NCBI GenBank assembly: GCA_008973525.1
Contig: WACJ01000285.1
Location: forward strand, 1 to 64,000
Direction: 5' to 3'
Origin: Stenopsyche tienmushanensis
Lineage: Eukaryota; Arthropoda; Insecta; Trichoptera; Stenopsychidae
DNA: 64,000 nucleotides
Positions 1-12,816 of the stretch are shown in pieces. Made by a program: the position numbers and the translations under genes. Numbering within the stretch: position 1 is the first letter of the stretch; each line of letters begins with the position of its first letter. The notes below the pieces were generated by a model that was not told where the DNA came from, made no database searches, and saw only the letters and a list, made by a program, of their open reading frames with translations.

Positions 1-727
1 GTGCGGGTATAAAACGCCCGGGATACAAATAAATATTAATACAAACTAGGGATTTTGCAGACCCCCACACCGCCTGCGCGCCACCGGTTGACATTATCTG
101 AATAAACAGTGTGATAAACACGACCCGTCCCGGTTGTTTCAGACGTCACTGTGACGTAAGACAAATGTCAGCCTGAATAAACCTGTGTTGGTGAAAAGTT
201 AATACTGGTAGTTTGGAATAGGATACTTCAATCTCCTTTTAAGCTAATGATTTGGGTTAAAATACAAGCGCTTTGTGTCAAATGTACGCAGTACCAAAAA
301 TATCTTTGACATTTCAGAAAGAATTGTCAAGCAGACTGTTGCTTATAAATTGCCAGCAATTTTGTACCATTGCCGGGTGGATAGTTTAAATCGTCGATAA
401 TTTATGGCCCTAAATCATAGCCAACTTTAAAAAGAATTCAACATCTCAGAGACTTGTAGCGATAATTATTTAAACAATTATTATTTACTTTTAATAATCC
501 GAATCGGCAAACGAAAACAATTTCAAGAAACATCACAAAAGAATTGTACAGGGTGTACCCATAAAAAGTTTTGAATTTTTGCCCGATTTTCTTGGTCACA
601 TTGGTGATATGAAATATTTTTATACAATTGATCTATAAAAACAGATTAAAAAAAACTTATTTCAATTTTAAATTTCCAGTTAATAAAAAACTAAAATGTA
701 TTTAATAAAATTAAAAAACCTTTCTTT
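1..727. other. AT-rich stretch, nothing recognised
   Basis: A G+C-rich first 130 bases, then AT-rich DNA without a credible frame or repeat match inside the window. Confidence 0.5.
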
Positions 728-817
728 CCCTGTGATTTATTTACTACAACTCGACCCTTAATAATGTTGTGGTTTTTAAACCACTTTTCCATACGGTGTA
801 CCAAATACATATCATCG
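728..817 (+). mobile_element. Short palindromic MITE sharing family C ends
   Basis: About 90 bp: start TTATTTACTACAACTCGACC, end GGTGTACCAAATACATATCA. The end is the complement of the start of the copies at 55.3 and 57.7 kb. No coding content. Confidence 0.65.
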
Positions 818-1787
818 TAACGTGCACAGCACAGTACGAAAGATGTTAGCCTCTTGCACTCGAATACACAATATTTCTTACTCCTAACTTAAAATCATTA
901 CACACACAAATTAATTTAAACCTTAATTTCTTAAATATTAGTCTCTGTAATTTTACTATATGTGATATTTCATAAAACAATTGCCAAGATGCATGCCTTC
1001 TTGCTTTTCAGGTATTGCATTAATATGCGGTTCGGTGTTTTTTATCGGCTTTGTTTATTTGAGAACACACTTTGCTTATAGGGATCAAAAACTTAGTAAT
1101 ATTTCTGCCACGACAGTCAAGTTCGAACTAGTGCCGAATGTGTAATCCGGTTCGTGGTTGCGTACTAATTTCAAATAAGAAAATCTTATATCTATTTGAA
1201 AGGGAGTCAAATTACACTTCATAAGATTATACAAAATGTGACACAAGCCTTCAGGACTTACAGAAGCAGTGATGAATCAATTTTCGGTCAATACTCCAAT
1301 TGCCAATACTATGTCGACGCTATTTTTATCGCATAAAGCCCTTTATAGCCAAGACCTGCATAGATATAATGTTTTACATGGTTCTCATGTACCATGATAA
1401 ATTGGAAACCTAATGCAATCACCGATGATCAATTTGAATTTCCTATTATATTTGATACGTGCTAATAACAAATTTGCACATAGCAGATATTGGTTCTTGG
1501 CGAGCTGTGTTCCTGTAAATTTGATTCTGTAGTGCAATACTAATATTAATGAGCTGAAAGACGACGTTACAACGTTGACACGTTCATGGGTTGGATTTCT
1601 GATGAAAATTAAAACGAAAACAAATATATTAAAGTACAATTTCAAGTTCTATTTAATGAGCCACTCGAGAATTTTGCACTATTTCAATGTCAATCAACAA
1701 AGTTGAATTGTAAGCATTTAAATGTTGTATTTTATACATTTATTAAGGCATAAAAATATGACGAAATAATTAGATTTTAACAGCGTA
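818..1787. other. AT-rich stretch, nothing recognised
   Basis: One 86-codon minus-strand frame (1385-1645) has no recognisable features. Confidence 0.5.
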
Positions 1788-1875
1788 GAGTCGTCGGGTA
1801 GCCTTGACTGCGGGAGGGCGTCCTTCCCGCAGCCAGATCTCTCTCCCCCTCTCTCGTGTTGAATAACAATTTTTT
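1788..1875 (+). mobile_element. Family A LTR fragment (hairpin and CT tract)
   Basis: Covers GTCGTCGGGTAGCC, the G+C-rich hairpin CTGCGGGAGGGC...CCGCAG, the AGATCTCTCTC tract and the GAATAA polyadenylation region of family A. U3 and U5 are missing. Confidence 0.8.
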
Positions 1876-2194
1876 AAATTATTAACGTCTTGCTCAATAG
1901 GCCATTTTTATTTAATCATTTTTAAAAACAAGACTTCTCAATAGCGATTAACCTTAGCGTCAAATATGACCAACTACAAATCAGCGAAAAAAAGACAGTC
2001 CTCCAACTGATTTCCTCCCTCTCTCCATTTATGGAAGTATTGTGTTCCCGATCGTTCTAATTTATGTCAAGAGACTGCCATTAATTTTATCCCATTTGTT
2101 TGGACTATCGTAATAAAATATTGGCGGTGCCATGGTACACACGTTGTATCATAATTTAAATTGAATTTTAAAGCAGTCATTTAATACATAAAAA

Positions 2195-2300
2195 ATAATA
2201 TCTGTTTGTCCGTAATTAATGTGCTGCCATATCGTTCATCCGATTGCGATAAAACTTTGTCAACTTATTGTTTACACTTGCAAAAATAACATAAGCACAG
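2195..2300 (-). repeat. Family E dispersed repeat
   Basis: TCTGTTTGTCCGTAATTAAT, TGCTGCCATATCGTTCATCC and GATTGCGATAAAACTTTGTC are the complement of 4790-4880. Confidence 0.75.
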
Positions 2301-2937
2301 TAAAAGTAGTATTTGGTCTTCGGTGGACTATACCGTGAGGCGGTAACACATAAACGTCATCATTTTAATTCATACAACATCAATACATCGAAAACGTATT
2401 TGCGTTTAAATTCTGTTTGGCGAAAATCGTTTATAATTGCGGGTTTATGTTAAAAAATAAACAAATTAATCATGATTATATTTTTAAATAAAACCAGTAC
2501 TCGGTAAGCTTTACAATGCCTAATATTGCAATTGATCAAATAACTTAGATGATCTTAAATGAGAAGAAATTGGTGAATAATGAAATAAACTGCAGGATTC
2601 AACTCCAACAATCGATTAAAACACTCTGATAATCGGTGCTATCATGATCTGAAAAATATAAATGACATTAATATGACACAGGGTATGCGTGCATGCTTCT
2701 CACGTGGATAGCTGTATATGGTCCGCTCATTCCCTTCTCATTTATTACCGGACGATACACACCCCACGGAAAAAGATTGTATATCCAAAAGCATGGTATA
2801 AGCACAATCTTTGGAACGGGAAAAATGAATGAAAGATACTCACAAGGAGCATCACCACAGTAATAAAAAATATATAAATATTGTTTCTCCTCTTACCTCG
2901 TGTCCCATCAAAAGAACGCACGCAATAAGAAGGCGAA

Positions 2938-2986
2938 GTCAATGGATAGCCTTGGTTGCGGGAAGAGGTATTTGTTCCGCTGGCTC
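2938..2986 (+). mobile_element. Very short family A LTR scrap
   Basis: ATAGCCTTGGTTGCGGGAAG and a following TTCCGCTGGC resemble the diverged family A hairpin. A similar degenerate scrap lies at 10848-10886. Both are weak. Confidence 0.35.
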
Positions 2987-2989
2987 ATT

Positions 2990-4299
2990 TGTTATCTATT
3001 GGCTATAGTCTGAGGTTTTTTAACAAGATTAAAAATGTATTAAAAACTGGATAAATATTAATGGAACATCTCACAAACAATAGAACACAATCAAAAAGGG
3101 AATATTGAAAACAGGTAGATGTGTTTGAGGCACTTTACGTTCGTTCATCCGTGGTTAAATGCAATTAAATGCACACACGTAGACCTCTTTGTGATTCGCA
3201 ATATCTTGTGAATCGAAAATTTTGCCGAAAATATGTTTGTTTTTTCAGTTTCGCAGTTTAACGTAGCAAGGCTCCGTGCGGCTGAATGTTGGAACTTCAC
3301 ATTTACTTTATTTTCTGTGCGGTTTATTAAGCAAATTTACATCGCACTTCAGGTTGAGTAAGCAGAATAATCTGTTTGTTAAATACAAGCAGAAGAACTC
3401 GATAAATACCAGACGTTTTCAGATGAAACACCTCACTGAATTAAGTAAGATATGAAGCTCAGCACTTCGCATTCTTGCTTTGTTCAGATCAGCATTTCTG
3501 CGTACTGCGATGTACATCTTTGTTTCGTTTTGGATACATTCCTTTTATCATTAGCTAGCAATTTTCAACAGTAGATAGTATCTCAAAGCAGACAGAGCAT
3601 TTTTCGAGACTATCATATCGCCAAAGCGGACGAAAGACAATTATTCCAGTCTAATATACGAGAAAACATCAAAGTATGGCATATTTATATTATTTTTGCT
3701 GATGTTGCTGGCGCTCTTTTTTAAAACCCGCTTTATAAAGCCTTCGTGTAATTTAATACTTTATCACGAAAGAAATGCAGATATGAACCACCGAGCATTT
3801 ATTCAGTACACATTTCTCACATAACTCGTTTTTATAGCATAAAAATGATTACATTGTATTTGATAGCACCAACTTGATTATCTTTACTTTGATAAAGATC
3901 AATTTAAATACATATTAATTTTTTTTTGAAAGATTTTGTCTAATTTGATTACAAACCACTATTTTATTATATATTACACAAACACAGCATAAACTTTTAG
4001 CTAACAATTTCCATTGATACATTTCGGCATATAATTACAACAATTCTTTCAATTAAATTTTGTATCAATTACTAAAAATTTTGACTTATACGTCCTGATT
4101 GCAATTTGGTAAATTTTGCTTTAATACAAAAAAAAGTGTCAATGTCAATTCATCAAGCTAACAGTTTAGTCTTCAGCCTTTTAGTCTCATCATTTTTTTC
4201 TCATTAAATTGAATGGAAAATTGCTACGAAATCATTTAAAAGGTCTCCGCAAACATCATCTATCAATAACGGGGGGGCATTGAAATTTTTAGTCACGCG
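2990..4299. other. AT-rich stretch, nothing recognised
   Basis: No match to other parts of the window and no usable frame. A short G-run at 4270. Confidence 0.5.
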
Positions 4300-4560
4300 A
4301 TGCTTCCTCCGCCGGTCGGATTGTTTATCTTTTCTTTATTGATTCGGAAAAGCCTCGAATTCTGTTTTCAACCCCCCTGCAGATTTTTCCGGCAGGTCGT
4401 ACAACTTATAATAGATGTAAATGCAGCACGAAATCCGACCGGGGCCCTAGATGAGCTCTGCAAATCTTTAAATCATGAACGAAAGTTCCGATTTGTTATT
4501 CAAAGGTCATTTCTTTTCGTGCTTTGGTATTTGGTAAGCTTTCGGCCATGAGGAAGCTTC
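4300..4560. repeat. Nested short inverted repeats
   Basis: CCGGTCGGATT at 4312-4322 pairs with AATCCGACCGG at 4432-4442, and CTTCCTC at 4303-4309 with GAGGAAG at 4551-4557. An 83-codon frame lies across the segment but resembles nothing I know. Confidence 0.4.
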
Positions 4561-4779
4561 CATTCGACACAGAATGTTCGATAAAAATACAAAACACGAC
4601 CGGATAAAATGCTCTGCTACAGCTCAAGAAGTGAAATATTCACATTTTGAATAATATTGGAATTTTGCAAATTTTACCCTGATCGTTTCTGGCTCAAAGC
4701 ACAAACGATTTTTCACACTTTGGTCGTACAAGCAAAATTTGCTCCACGACAGGTAGCTCACAACATTTTTACTATGCCT

Positions 4780-5015
4780 ATGTTATTTCCGTAAGTATAA
4801 ACAATAAGTTGACAAAGTTTTATCGCAATCGGATGAACGGTATGGTAGCGCATTAAATACGGACAAACAAACATTGCTTTTTACATATTAAACTATACTT
4901 ATGTTACTCACGTTATGCTTAGCAATAAACGAACGAATTTTTATTGCATTATAACGAACGGTATGGCAGCGCATTACATACGGACAAACAAACATTGATT
5001 TTTTGTGCGTTAAAA
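4780..5015 (+). repeat. Family E dispersed repeat, two copies
   Basis: AGTTTTATCGCAATCGGATG, AACGGTATGGTAGCGCATTA and GGACAAACAAACATTG at 4790-4877, and a second copy AACGGTATGGCAGCGCATTA...GGACAAACAAACATTG at 4958-5003. The ...GACAAACAAACA tail is common in arthropod retroposon 3' ends, though the class is not fixed here. Confidence 0.78.
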
Positions 5016-5201
5016 GTTCAAACTATAAAAAACACTTGATTCCGTGATTGCATTTTATAGAAAAACATATGTGTAAACAGAAAACGATCATATATTTTTA
5101 ATCATTTCTATGGACCCAGAACGATAGAAAATATTGCGTGATGGCGTAAATGGAACATGCATAAAAATATGTATTCATCAATTTAGTAAAACGTGAATAT
5201 T

Positions 5202-5447
5202 TTAAACCACTTCATATCCAAAAATAGTCAACGAAATCAAACAAAATATGCATACAGCCTTCAGACATAAAAGACCCGTGATCGCACGATCAGGTTTGTC
5301 TCTATTGGCCGCTTGTTTCATAGGTGTGTATTTAAATACCATCAATGCATATCTGATTTGGTCGTTTTTATGGTCCAGAATATTAAACAACGGATCTGAT
5401 ACTACCGCAAAAATATTGCAGGCGGTTTGTGCGAATTTGGCAAACAA
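5202..5447 (-). other. Unexplained 81-codon frame
   Basis: Contains a hydrophobic C-terminal stretch (LCLKAVCIFCLISLTIFG) after basic and acidic residues (KQAANRDKPDRAITG), so it could be the tail of a membrane-protein exon. The overlapping plus-strand frame of 74 codons is equally open. No family recognised, and no splice evidence. Confidence 0.2.
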
Positions 5448-5449
5448 AG

Positions 5450-6834
5450 ATTCAAATCAACACACGAAGTGACAAAACAGTTTCACAATGGGCCGCGACT
5501 GCATTGTCAGGGCTTGATTTCTATCCATAGAAAAATGTTTTGCCAAAATTGTTGCATAAATGGATATTGTTATTATTTCCCAAAGCCGGCGATAATCTGT
5601 GTAGATGCAATATTTCAGATTAATAGCGACCTCTTCTTGTTCTTCTGCACATCTACTTACGCATGGTGAGAATGCGGACGCGCAGATAAGAACGTAGAGT
5701 CGACCAAAAGTCTTGGCCGCCGATGATCCAGGCGCTCCATATTACTTAATTTAACATATTTTTGTAACAAGCAACGTTCATTAAGCATAGTTTGTCTATA
5801 TATTTTCAATATATACCTTTATATGTATTGAAAATAGACCCTTTACACTAACGTAAGCTAAATGTTTTATAGTTGTGTTTTAGATCATTATTATAATCTC
5901 AATCTCGATTTTATACGAGTGCTGAAAGATATCATTCCACAAATTTCTGCATCATTTAAAACATCATATTTCTTGGATCTCATCCAAAACGCTATATAGA
6001 AAAGTCATCCGGTCTTGTTGTGTGTCCCCTTTTTCGCGTATTTCCCGCATTACGTTTTCAGTCGTATGTCTTTTCGGGAATATTTTTTAATTGACACGTA
6101 TAGGACCAGCTCTCCGGCGCTGAAAAGGCTTTTATGGCCGAAGAAAACTACCTCGAGAGTATAAAAATGATTCAGATATTATGAATTGTGGACAATAAGC
6201 CATAAAGCAGCATTAAGTATACTGTATCGCCGCCAATAGCCGCATAAGGGTGGCGCTAAATAAATACAGCCCCCTATAAAGTTTTACATTTATGACACCT
6301 CAACCCGCCCTCGGGGTCGCGGCATTACTCTCGAAATATTGGTTCTAATCTTTACCACCGTGAAAATTAATACCTGACTTAATTAGTTTCAGGGGGAGGA
6401 GGGTTCAATTAAATGTTAAAAATATTTTAAGCGCAATGTTGGCACTAAAAATTATATGTGACTCGTAAATATAATCAACACTTGGCGAGAAAATGCGCTG
6501 GGAAAGCGCATTTTGACATCAATCTGCGGAAGTTGATCAGGAAAATCCGATCATGAACTATTGTTACGACTTTCAAACTATAAAATTTTTACTGTAGATA
6601 TAAATGACATGTTTGAAGCATATACTCCAATGATAAACATCATAGATTAACTAGCATTAATATAAACGCTTTGAGGCAATAAAATGTTTAAATATCGATC
6701 TGCTCGACAGTCATACTCTCAAAGCGATATTTCAAACCATATTTAACAACAAATCATAGATCTAATATGACACAATCTATACAAAATATAATAAAACAAG
6801 GCTTTCAACGATATCAATCTGTTTATATGTTCCC
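5450..6834. other. Intergenic, nothing recognised
   Basis: A small G+C-rich patch at 6225-6325 (CGCCGCCAATAGCCGC) has no coding or repeat match. The rest is AT-rich. Confidence 0.5.
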
Positions 6835-7120
6835 ATGCGCTTTTCGGGATGACTGCGCTAACGCACGGGTCGAATATAAAGACTCTCTTCTCTAGGTAAC
6901 ATTTTATTCAGCACGAGAGAGAGATCTGGCTGCGAGAAGGATGTCTTCCCACAGTCAAGGCCAACCGACGACTCTTCTCAACCGGCAACGGTACACGCGC
7001 AAAAAGCGATCGGTCAATAATTCCAGACGCAATGTGTCCACAATCATACAGAAGATAGCGCTGTTAAACTAATACATTGCATCTAAAGAGAGACGGAAGA
7101 TATCGCTGTCAGAATTGAGT
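6835..7120 (-). mobile_element. Family A LTR fragment
   Basis: Minus-strand copy running from the U5 block (GCTAACGCACGGGTC) through the AT-rich polyadenylation site, CT tract, hairpin (ctgcgagaaggatg...) and the CGGCAACGGTACACGCGC block to the U3 sequence GAGACGGAAGATATCGCTGT. Truncated at both ends. Confidence 0.85.
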
Positions 7121-7654
7121 TTAAATTAATTTATTCTCCATCGGATAGTTTTTCATTGGGCAAGTTTTATTGTAAATATATTCATTTTTTTGTCATCCAT
7201 TTTTCACTATTTCCGATGCCCATTATAGTTATTTCGCTAATTTCCGTCGTAATTGTCGAGATCTTGGCCGACTATTCGAGTCTCGCGTTTCCTTCGTCGC
7301 TACGGCGTTTGTTGCGTTATTCAGCTGCTAAAAATGCGCAGGAGCGTCAATAAATATGATAGCGATATCGAGCTTGAAATATACGATTTTATTAAAGATT
7401 TCGACCACGTTGGTGAGAATAAAGGTGGAGAAGCCAGCAAAAATGAAGACATACGACATGAATAGAACTCATTACCACCGTCGTTCTGGAGACATCTAAT
7501 GCTAAATATTGTTACTGAGAATTCTAGATTTGTAAATTGTAATGGCAATGTAAACATAATAAGAGAAATATATGCTTTACTTATAACTGCAGATAGATGC
7601 ATGTATAGATGACGGTTACTGTCGTATGTAACTATAATGGAAAGTGTCTAGACG
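7121..7654. other. Intergenic, short overlapping frames only
   Basis: Frames of 65-93 codons on both strands at 7156-7602 overlap and contradict one another. None shows a motif. Confidence 0.5.
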
Positions 7655-8030
7655 CAAGATTGCTTCCGTGGTCCTACAGATCATAGAAAATGCCGCAAAA
7701 TGCCATAAAAGAAGACGGAGTGGCAATAACATTTGTGTGCTCAATCGGTCCAATTTTCGGACCGCTGATATGACGAATGAGCACCTCGCGATCGGATGCC
7801 ATACCTGAACATAACGATAACGAAGAAAAGAGGAATTGGATTAATTAGTTGAGTAAAATAAAAACCATGTGCAACTCTCTGCACAGGTATACTGCATTTT
7901 GCGCCCCAAGCCCAGTTGCTCCCGCGGCGGGCGCCTGCTTTTTTGTGCCCCTGTTACGGCCTTGATAATTTGATCACCAGATTTATCAGGGGAAAAAATA
8001 ACTCTGACTATTTTTGGTTTCACACCGATA
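7655..8030 (+). repeat. Family B dispersed repeat
   Basis: GCTTCCGTGGTCCTACAGAT, GAAGACGGAGTGGC, TCGGTCCAATTTTCGGACCG, GAGCACCTCGCGATCGGA and GCATTTTGCGCCCC are shared in the same order with 27.66-28.1 kb. No coding capacity. Class unknown. Confidence 0.75.
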
Positions 8031-8727
8031 AAAAATAAATAAATAATATTTTCCTTTCAATTACTATTAATCTTGTTTGTGACAAAAAATACAACGAAAA
8101 GCTTCTTTTGAAAAAATAATAAGGATTTTTATTTGACAGCGGAATATCTTCGTAAGAATTTTGGCATTACATCAACCAATATAATTAGAATCAATCGATA
8201 TTCCGTAATCTCCCTTTAATGAGTTCAATGGGTCATGCATGCATTAAGCAATTAGTGCAGTGTATTGTTATAAGCTAATGCGATTTGCGGGCTGATCTCC
8301 TAATGGTTGACCTGTTCGGAAGTGTGGCTGACAACTAAACCCATATAGAGAGCCGTGAAGATCGACACGCATTCAGAAAATTATCTTGTTTATCGGCCCT
8401 TGGAACGAAAGCCAAGAAGTGTTTAACGTGGAACAGACCGGAAAGCTTCGATTCGACGTTGCGCCAGTTGGCTCGCTTCCGGGTCAATGTGTTGGTTTTC
8501 CGGTGATCTGGTGATATGTTACATTAATCCTTAGGGATGTTGCTATTTTGTACGGCGGTGACGACTTCGTCGGTAGGTTGGGCGTTGGATTCGTTCTGGA
8601 AAAGAGGTTCGTTTTATATTTTAACCCCGTAAGCGATAAAATATATAAGAGGTAGCTTATTCTTGATATTTATTTATGCTTCCATGAAGGGGACAGGTGA
8701 CAACATCAAGAACGCATTCTATAAACG
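8031..8727. other. Intergenic, nothing recognised
   Basis: Moderately mixed sequence between a family B repeat and a family A LTR, with no usable frame. Confidence 0.5.
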
Positions 8728-9112
8728 TGTAGCGTAGGCAATTTACCATCCCCACATAGTAACGCTGTTAATGTGAGCAGATTTTATTCGCTTGATTAAA
8801 CAGCGACATCTTCCGTTTCTCTTCAGGTGTAATGTGCTATTTTATCAGCGCCATCTCTTGTGGCCCTACGGAAACATTGCAACTGCATACCGATGGATCA
8901 CTTCTAGCGCGGGCACCGTTGCCAGTTGGGTAGTGACGAGCGGGAGGCGGGAATCGGGAAATTCATCGGTTAGTCTTAGCTGCGGGAGGTCGTCCTTCCT
9001 CCAGCCAGATCTCTCTATCTCTCTCTCATGTGGAATAAATTGATATTTAGAGAAGATATATTTCTATTCGACGCCCGTCTATTCCCAACCATTCATCCAG
9101 CAACATCACAAA
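8728..9112 (+). mobile_element. Family A LTR, 5' two-thirds intact
   Basis: Begins at the expected TGTAGCGTAGGCAATTTACC and continues through the U3 blocks (CATCTTCCGTTTCTCTTCAG, GCGCCATCTCTTGTGGCCC), the hairpin, CT tract, GTGGAATAAAT polyadenylation signal and TTCGACGCCCGTCTATTCCC. It stops near CATCCAGCAACATCAC, so the U5 tail is lost. This is the best copy for the first 380 bp of the LTR. Confidence 0.9.
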
Positions 9113-11134
9113 TCACAACTACACAAATCACAACTACTCGTAAAGTCCATCGAGCCGTATTAAATTTAGGACCGAGTGGCAGCAGACTCGTCGGAAGAGC
9201 TCATTTACAGTATATTTTGTAAAAAAAGAATATCGTCGAGTGAGAGAGAGATATGATTATAATGATAGTGAATTCAATTCAAATTTGATTTATATGATAA
9301 ATATGACAAATCAACTCTATATTATGTTAAATCTAGTTGACAAAAACACTGACGAAGAGTAACTTTAGCTCCTTAAAGAGTTAAAGCATTTTTATACTTT
9401 GAGCTCGGAGACAGACAGAGACGGAGAGTGTCTTGCACATTGATTTTGGAGAGAAACAGAGCCGGAAAGAGTGTCTTGCGTATATCGTACGACTGTATAA
9501 ATTATTAACCCAAATTTATCGACTAATAATGATGTGTGTATGATATAATGAATTGATTTCTGTTTACTGAAGAAATATATACATAAACACTTTATAAAAA
9601 TGTTTATCTCAATTGATTTGATTGTGTAATACAAATTATTTCGTTGGGGGAAACATTTTCCTGGACGTATTTGGGTTAAATTGGTGTTTTTCCAAGACCA
9701 TCACTCATTTCGTTTTTTGTCACTTAGCAATGGATCTTTCGGTCTTTCATTTGTAGGGGGATCATATTTGATATATATAAAGGACGACGTGGAGAATACT
9801 TCGGCTGAAAACTTAAGCCTTCATAGGTAGCGGAATCTTTTTATTGGACAACTGGGTTATGAAAAAAAAATTCGTAGCTTTATTGCATGTAGTTTTTCAT
9901 TTTATTAAATTAAATCAGTTGAACCATAGTCATTCTATCCGTAATAGTTGAACGAATAACCGAACAACATCGAGCCAAACATGAACTGTCAAAATAACAT
10001 GTCTGCTGCAGACAGAATGATGGACATGGAGGTGATATAAAACGAACACGACATTTTGTCCTCAAAATACAAAAACATCCCTCGTATGGACATGCTTTAA
10101 ATTAATGGAAACGTATCAAAGGATCTCTAGGAGAATTTTGGCGATACAGCGTGAGTACGTATGATTCAAAATTATTAGACGAATTGAAAGCGAAAGCCGC
10201 GTTGACACACTTCTTTCATGGCTAAAAGCTCAAAAGCTCAAGAACTTTAGCAGGAATGGGCCGGAAGTTTTGGTCGAACAGGTGGTCCCAGCAAAAGGTC
10301 GAAATACTCATTGTGGAGTGAAGGTCGATCGACATACTAATGGCTCAAGCTCCAAACCGTACCTTGTATAGAAGGCTTGACAAATTGCTTTATTCCCCAA
10401 ACCCACATTCTACATTTCCCAAACCTGATCGATATGGCCCCTAGTTAACTGGGAGACTTTTTAATTCTGTTCATGCACAAACGAACCACCAATACGTAAT
10501 AATACGTATTCTTCGAATTTCAAGCGTATTGCTTCTCATATGGAAGAATATAGGCTGATGTATTCTTATTGTATAAAGAGCATCCTGTATCTTTAAATTT
10601 ATTTTAACAATGAAAATAAATAGCACGAATCAATTTTTGCCAATGTTCGTAAAGTGAGTTAAGCCTTAGTTTTTTTATTATAATGGTTTGGATTCGAATC
10701 CAACATTTTTCGGTGTATCAACAAATTTAGAAGATTGGATATATTCATGGTTCCAACCCATCGTCTTAATACAAATTTATCCTAAATGCTCTGGTGATCA
10801 ATAAAATCATGCGGAGCCCCATTAACAACAGAATAAATGATTCGATAACCTTGATCGCGGAAAGACATGTTCTTTCCGCTGGCCCTTTTAGGGGTCTCGC
10901 AATTCTCTTTTTCATCTAAAAATGAAAATTTTGAACAAGATCAACGGCTTTTCATCATCACCTAAAAATATTTTTATTCCATCTCGTATTTTCTGCAATC
11001 CAATAACCAACGGATTCCACTGTGTTAATTTAAAAAATTAATGATGATTTATTTTTTTCGATTTTTTTTTTAAATTATTTTATGTTAACGGTGTTATTTT
11101 TTTTTTTTATTTATAATATAATTCAAGGAGGAAT
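9113..11134. other. Intergenic with possible old transposon debris
   Basis: 10000-10440 has a slightly coding-like texture with many stops (AAGCTCAAAAGCTCAAGAAC) but could not be assigned. 11040-11115 is nearly pure A/T. Confidence 0.4.
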
Positions 11135-11173
11135 TATGCCCCGAGAGCGCTCCCGCCTCAACCTTACACAACC
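11135..11173 (+). mobile_element. 3' tail of a family A LTR
   Basis: CCGAGAGCGCTCCCGCCTC followed by AACCTTACAC matches the last 30 bp of the family A LTR. It is detached from any other LTR sequence and lies 170 bp before the oppositely oriented copy at 11350. Confidence 0.55.
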
Positions 11174-11349
11174 CAAACTTTAGAGCACTTTTTTTAACAT
11201 ATTAGCTTTGATTTTGACCTTTCTGGTTTTATCTGCTTAGTTGTATGTTAATGAGATAATTTGCTTTGAATTGATCTATCAAAAAATGGTCATAGTGTAA
11301 GTGTACTGTGAGAAATTTAAATTAAACCACAAATATTTTATAACAACTT

Positions 11350-11677
11350 TGAGGCGGGGGCGCTCTCAGGAGCAAAAGCCTCGAGCGGCTCCCCGCCCTT
11401 ACGTGCTCGTTGGGAAGGTCGCGCTAGCGCACGAATCCGTTCTTCTATCGGGCCGTGATGAAATCTGTCTGCGAGAAGGACGTCCTCCCGCAGTCAAGGC
11501 CAACCGACGACTCTCTCCAATTTCCGCCTCAGCAACAGTGCACGCGCAAGAAGCGATCCGTCGGTATGCAGTTGCAATGTCTCCGTAGGGCCACAAGAGA
11601 TGGCGCTATTAAAATAGCACATTGTACTTGAAGAGAGATGGAAGATGTAGCTGTTAACAGCGCTATTACGTATTGTG
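11350..11677 (-). mobile_element. Family A LTR, minus strand
   Basis: Starts with the U5 tail (GAGGCGGGGGCGCTCTC), then GGTCGCGCTAGCGCACG, GAACGG complement and the hairpin, and runs into U3 (GCTGTTAACAGCGCTATTACG). The CT tract and polyadenylation region between them are deleted, so two LTR halves are joined by an internal deletion. Confidence 0.87.
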
Positions 11678-12467
11678 AAATAGTTGTCAGCAATTACTAT
11701 CCTCGCACTTCCTTTGTACTTGCCATTTAATTCTAGTAGCACCTACGTTAACTGCTATCTGGCCTCCTTTTTTTCACTATACAAAATACCTTTACAAGGA
11801 TATTCATTTTCTGAATCACAGACCCAACCATCTCGTTTATCTTGAAACACAAGGATCCCGAAAAAAAAATTTAACATTAAATTCTGTAAAACCCCTCAAT
11901 GAACAAAGTCAGAGAGTTTTGGTAATATCTAATATTAACCGTATGAGCATAAAATCAGAGTTAAAACCATCGCTAAAACACACAATTATTATTCTTTTGA
12001 ATCAATGACATTGATTGTTGACAGTTGCTTTATCAGCCTCATTTCAATTCTCAGATAAGTTTGAGAGGTTTTGAGACGCTTAAGTTTGTTTTCGTTTTGA
12101 TGAGTTTCGTCGATGTGAGATAAGTTTTAAAGTGTCCACGAAGACGGTATGCATAGACTTATCTGGCGCAAAAAGCAAGTATTATCTGCTGACAGATGAC
12201 GGGTTTTGACGGCTGTGTACGCCAAAGTGTTAAAAAACTCATCACAAAAGCAAAATAGTTTGACCAGACCATTTTGCTTTTTGGTCCACATTCTCAAATG
12301 TTTAGCGGTATTTACTGGGTTAGAGCATAAATAAATAATACATTATTTAGACCGCGTAATTTCCGTGAGTATACTTATCGAGAATAAATTCGAGTGATTA
12401 TTAGAATTCAAATTTAACAACCCAATTTACAATGGATTCAGAAAATTCGATCTGGAAATTTTAGAAA
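11678..12467. other. Intergenic, nothing recognised
   Basis: AT-rich; contains a small inverted repeat AGCAAAAT...ATTTTGCT near 12250. Confidence 0.45.
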
Positions 12468-12654
12468 GTTTGATCTGGAAAAAAATCGGGAAGGTGTGGA
12501 GATAAGGAAGATGGGTGCCGCACGACTTTTAACAACTTTTAAAAATGGAACCCGAAACGCCGTTTTTATGCGACTTAATAACTGGAGATGAGAAATGGAT
12601 TATTTCATTTAATTGTGGACACAAAAATCAATGGATATCGAAGGGTCAGGTAAC
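12468..12654 (+). pseudogene. Mariner transposase pseudogene, first part
   Basis: Reads KIGKVW..GRWVPH and then EPETPFLCDLITGDEKWIIS, the region around the first catalytic aspartate of mariner transposases, here still D. A deletion removes about 35 bp relative to the copy at 41.5 kb. Cut off at 12654 by a family A LTR; the second part follows at 12843. Confidence 0.8.
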
Positions 12655-12815
12655 TGTAGCGTGGGCGATTTACCACCCTCACATAATAGCGCTGTTAACG
12701 AGGGAGTCCGAAGAGTCGTCGGTTAGCCTTGGCTGCGGGAGCGTAGCCATCCTGATGAGCGCGTCGGAGCGCGGAGCCGCTTGGGGACCGAGAGCGCCCC
12801 CTCCTCGACGTTACA
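12655..12815 (+). mobile_element. Family A LTR with large internal deletion, followed by primer site
   Basis: Begins TGTAGCGTGGGCGATTTACC and ends GCGCCCCCTCCTCGACGTTACA, yet is only about 160 bp: the middle (transcript start region, CT tract, polyadenylation signal) is missing. It is inserted in a mariner pseudogene, whose sequence resumes after about 12840. Confidence 0.85.
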
Positions 12816-12816
12816 C

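Noticed and set aside
10688..10703. 16-bp perfect palindrome TTGGATTCGAATCCAA, resembling a tRNA T-arm
   Set aside because: About one such palindrome is expected by chance in 64 kb, and no tRNA arms surround it.
11301..11742. Overlapping frames of 65-95 codons on both strands
   Set aside because: They lie in a family A LTR. Similar frames occur in most LTR copies and reflect the G+C-rich blocks.
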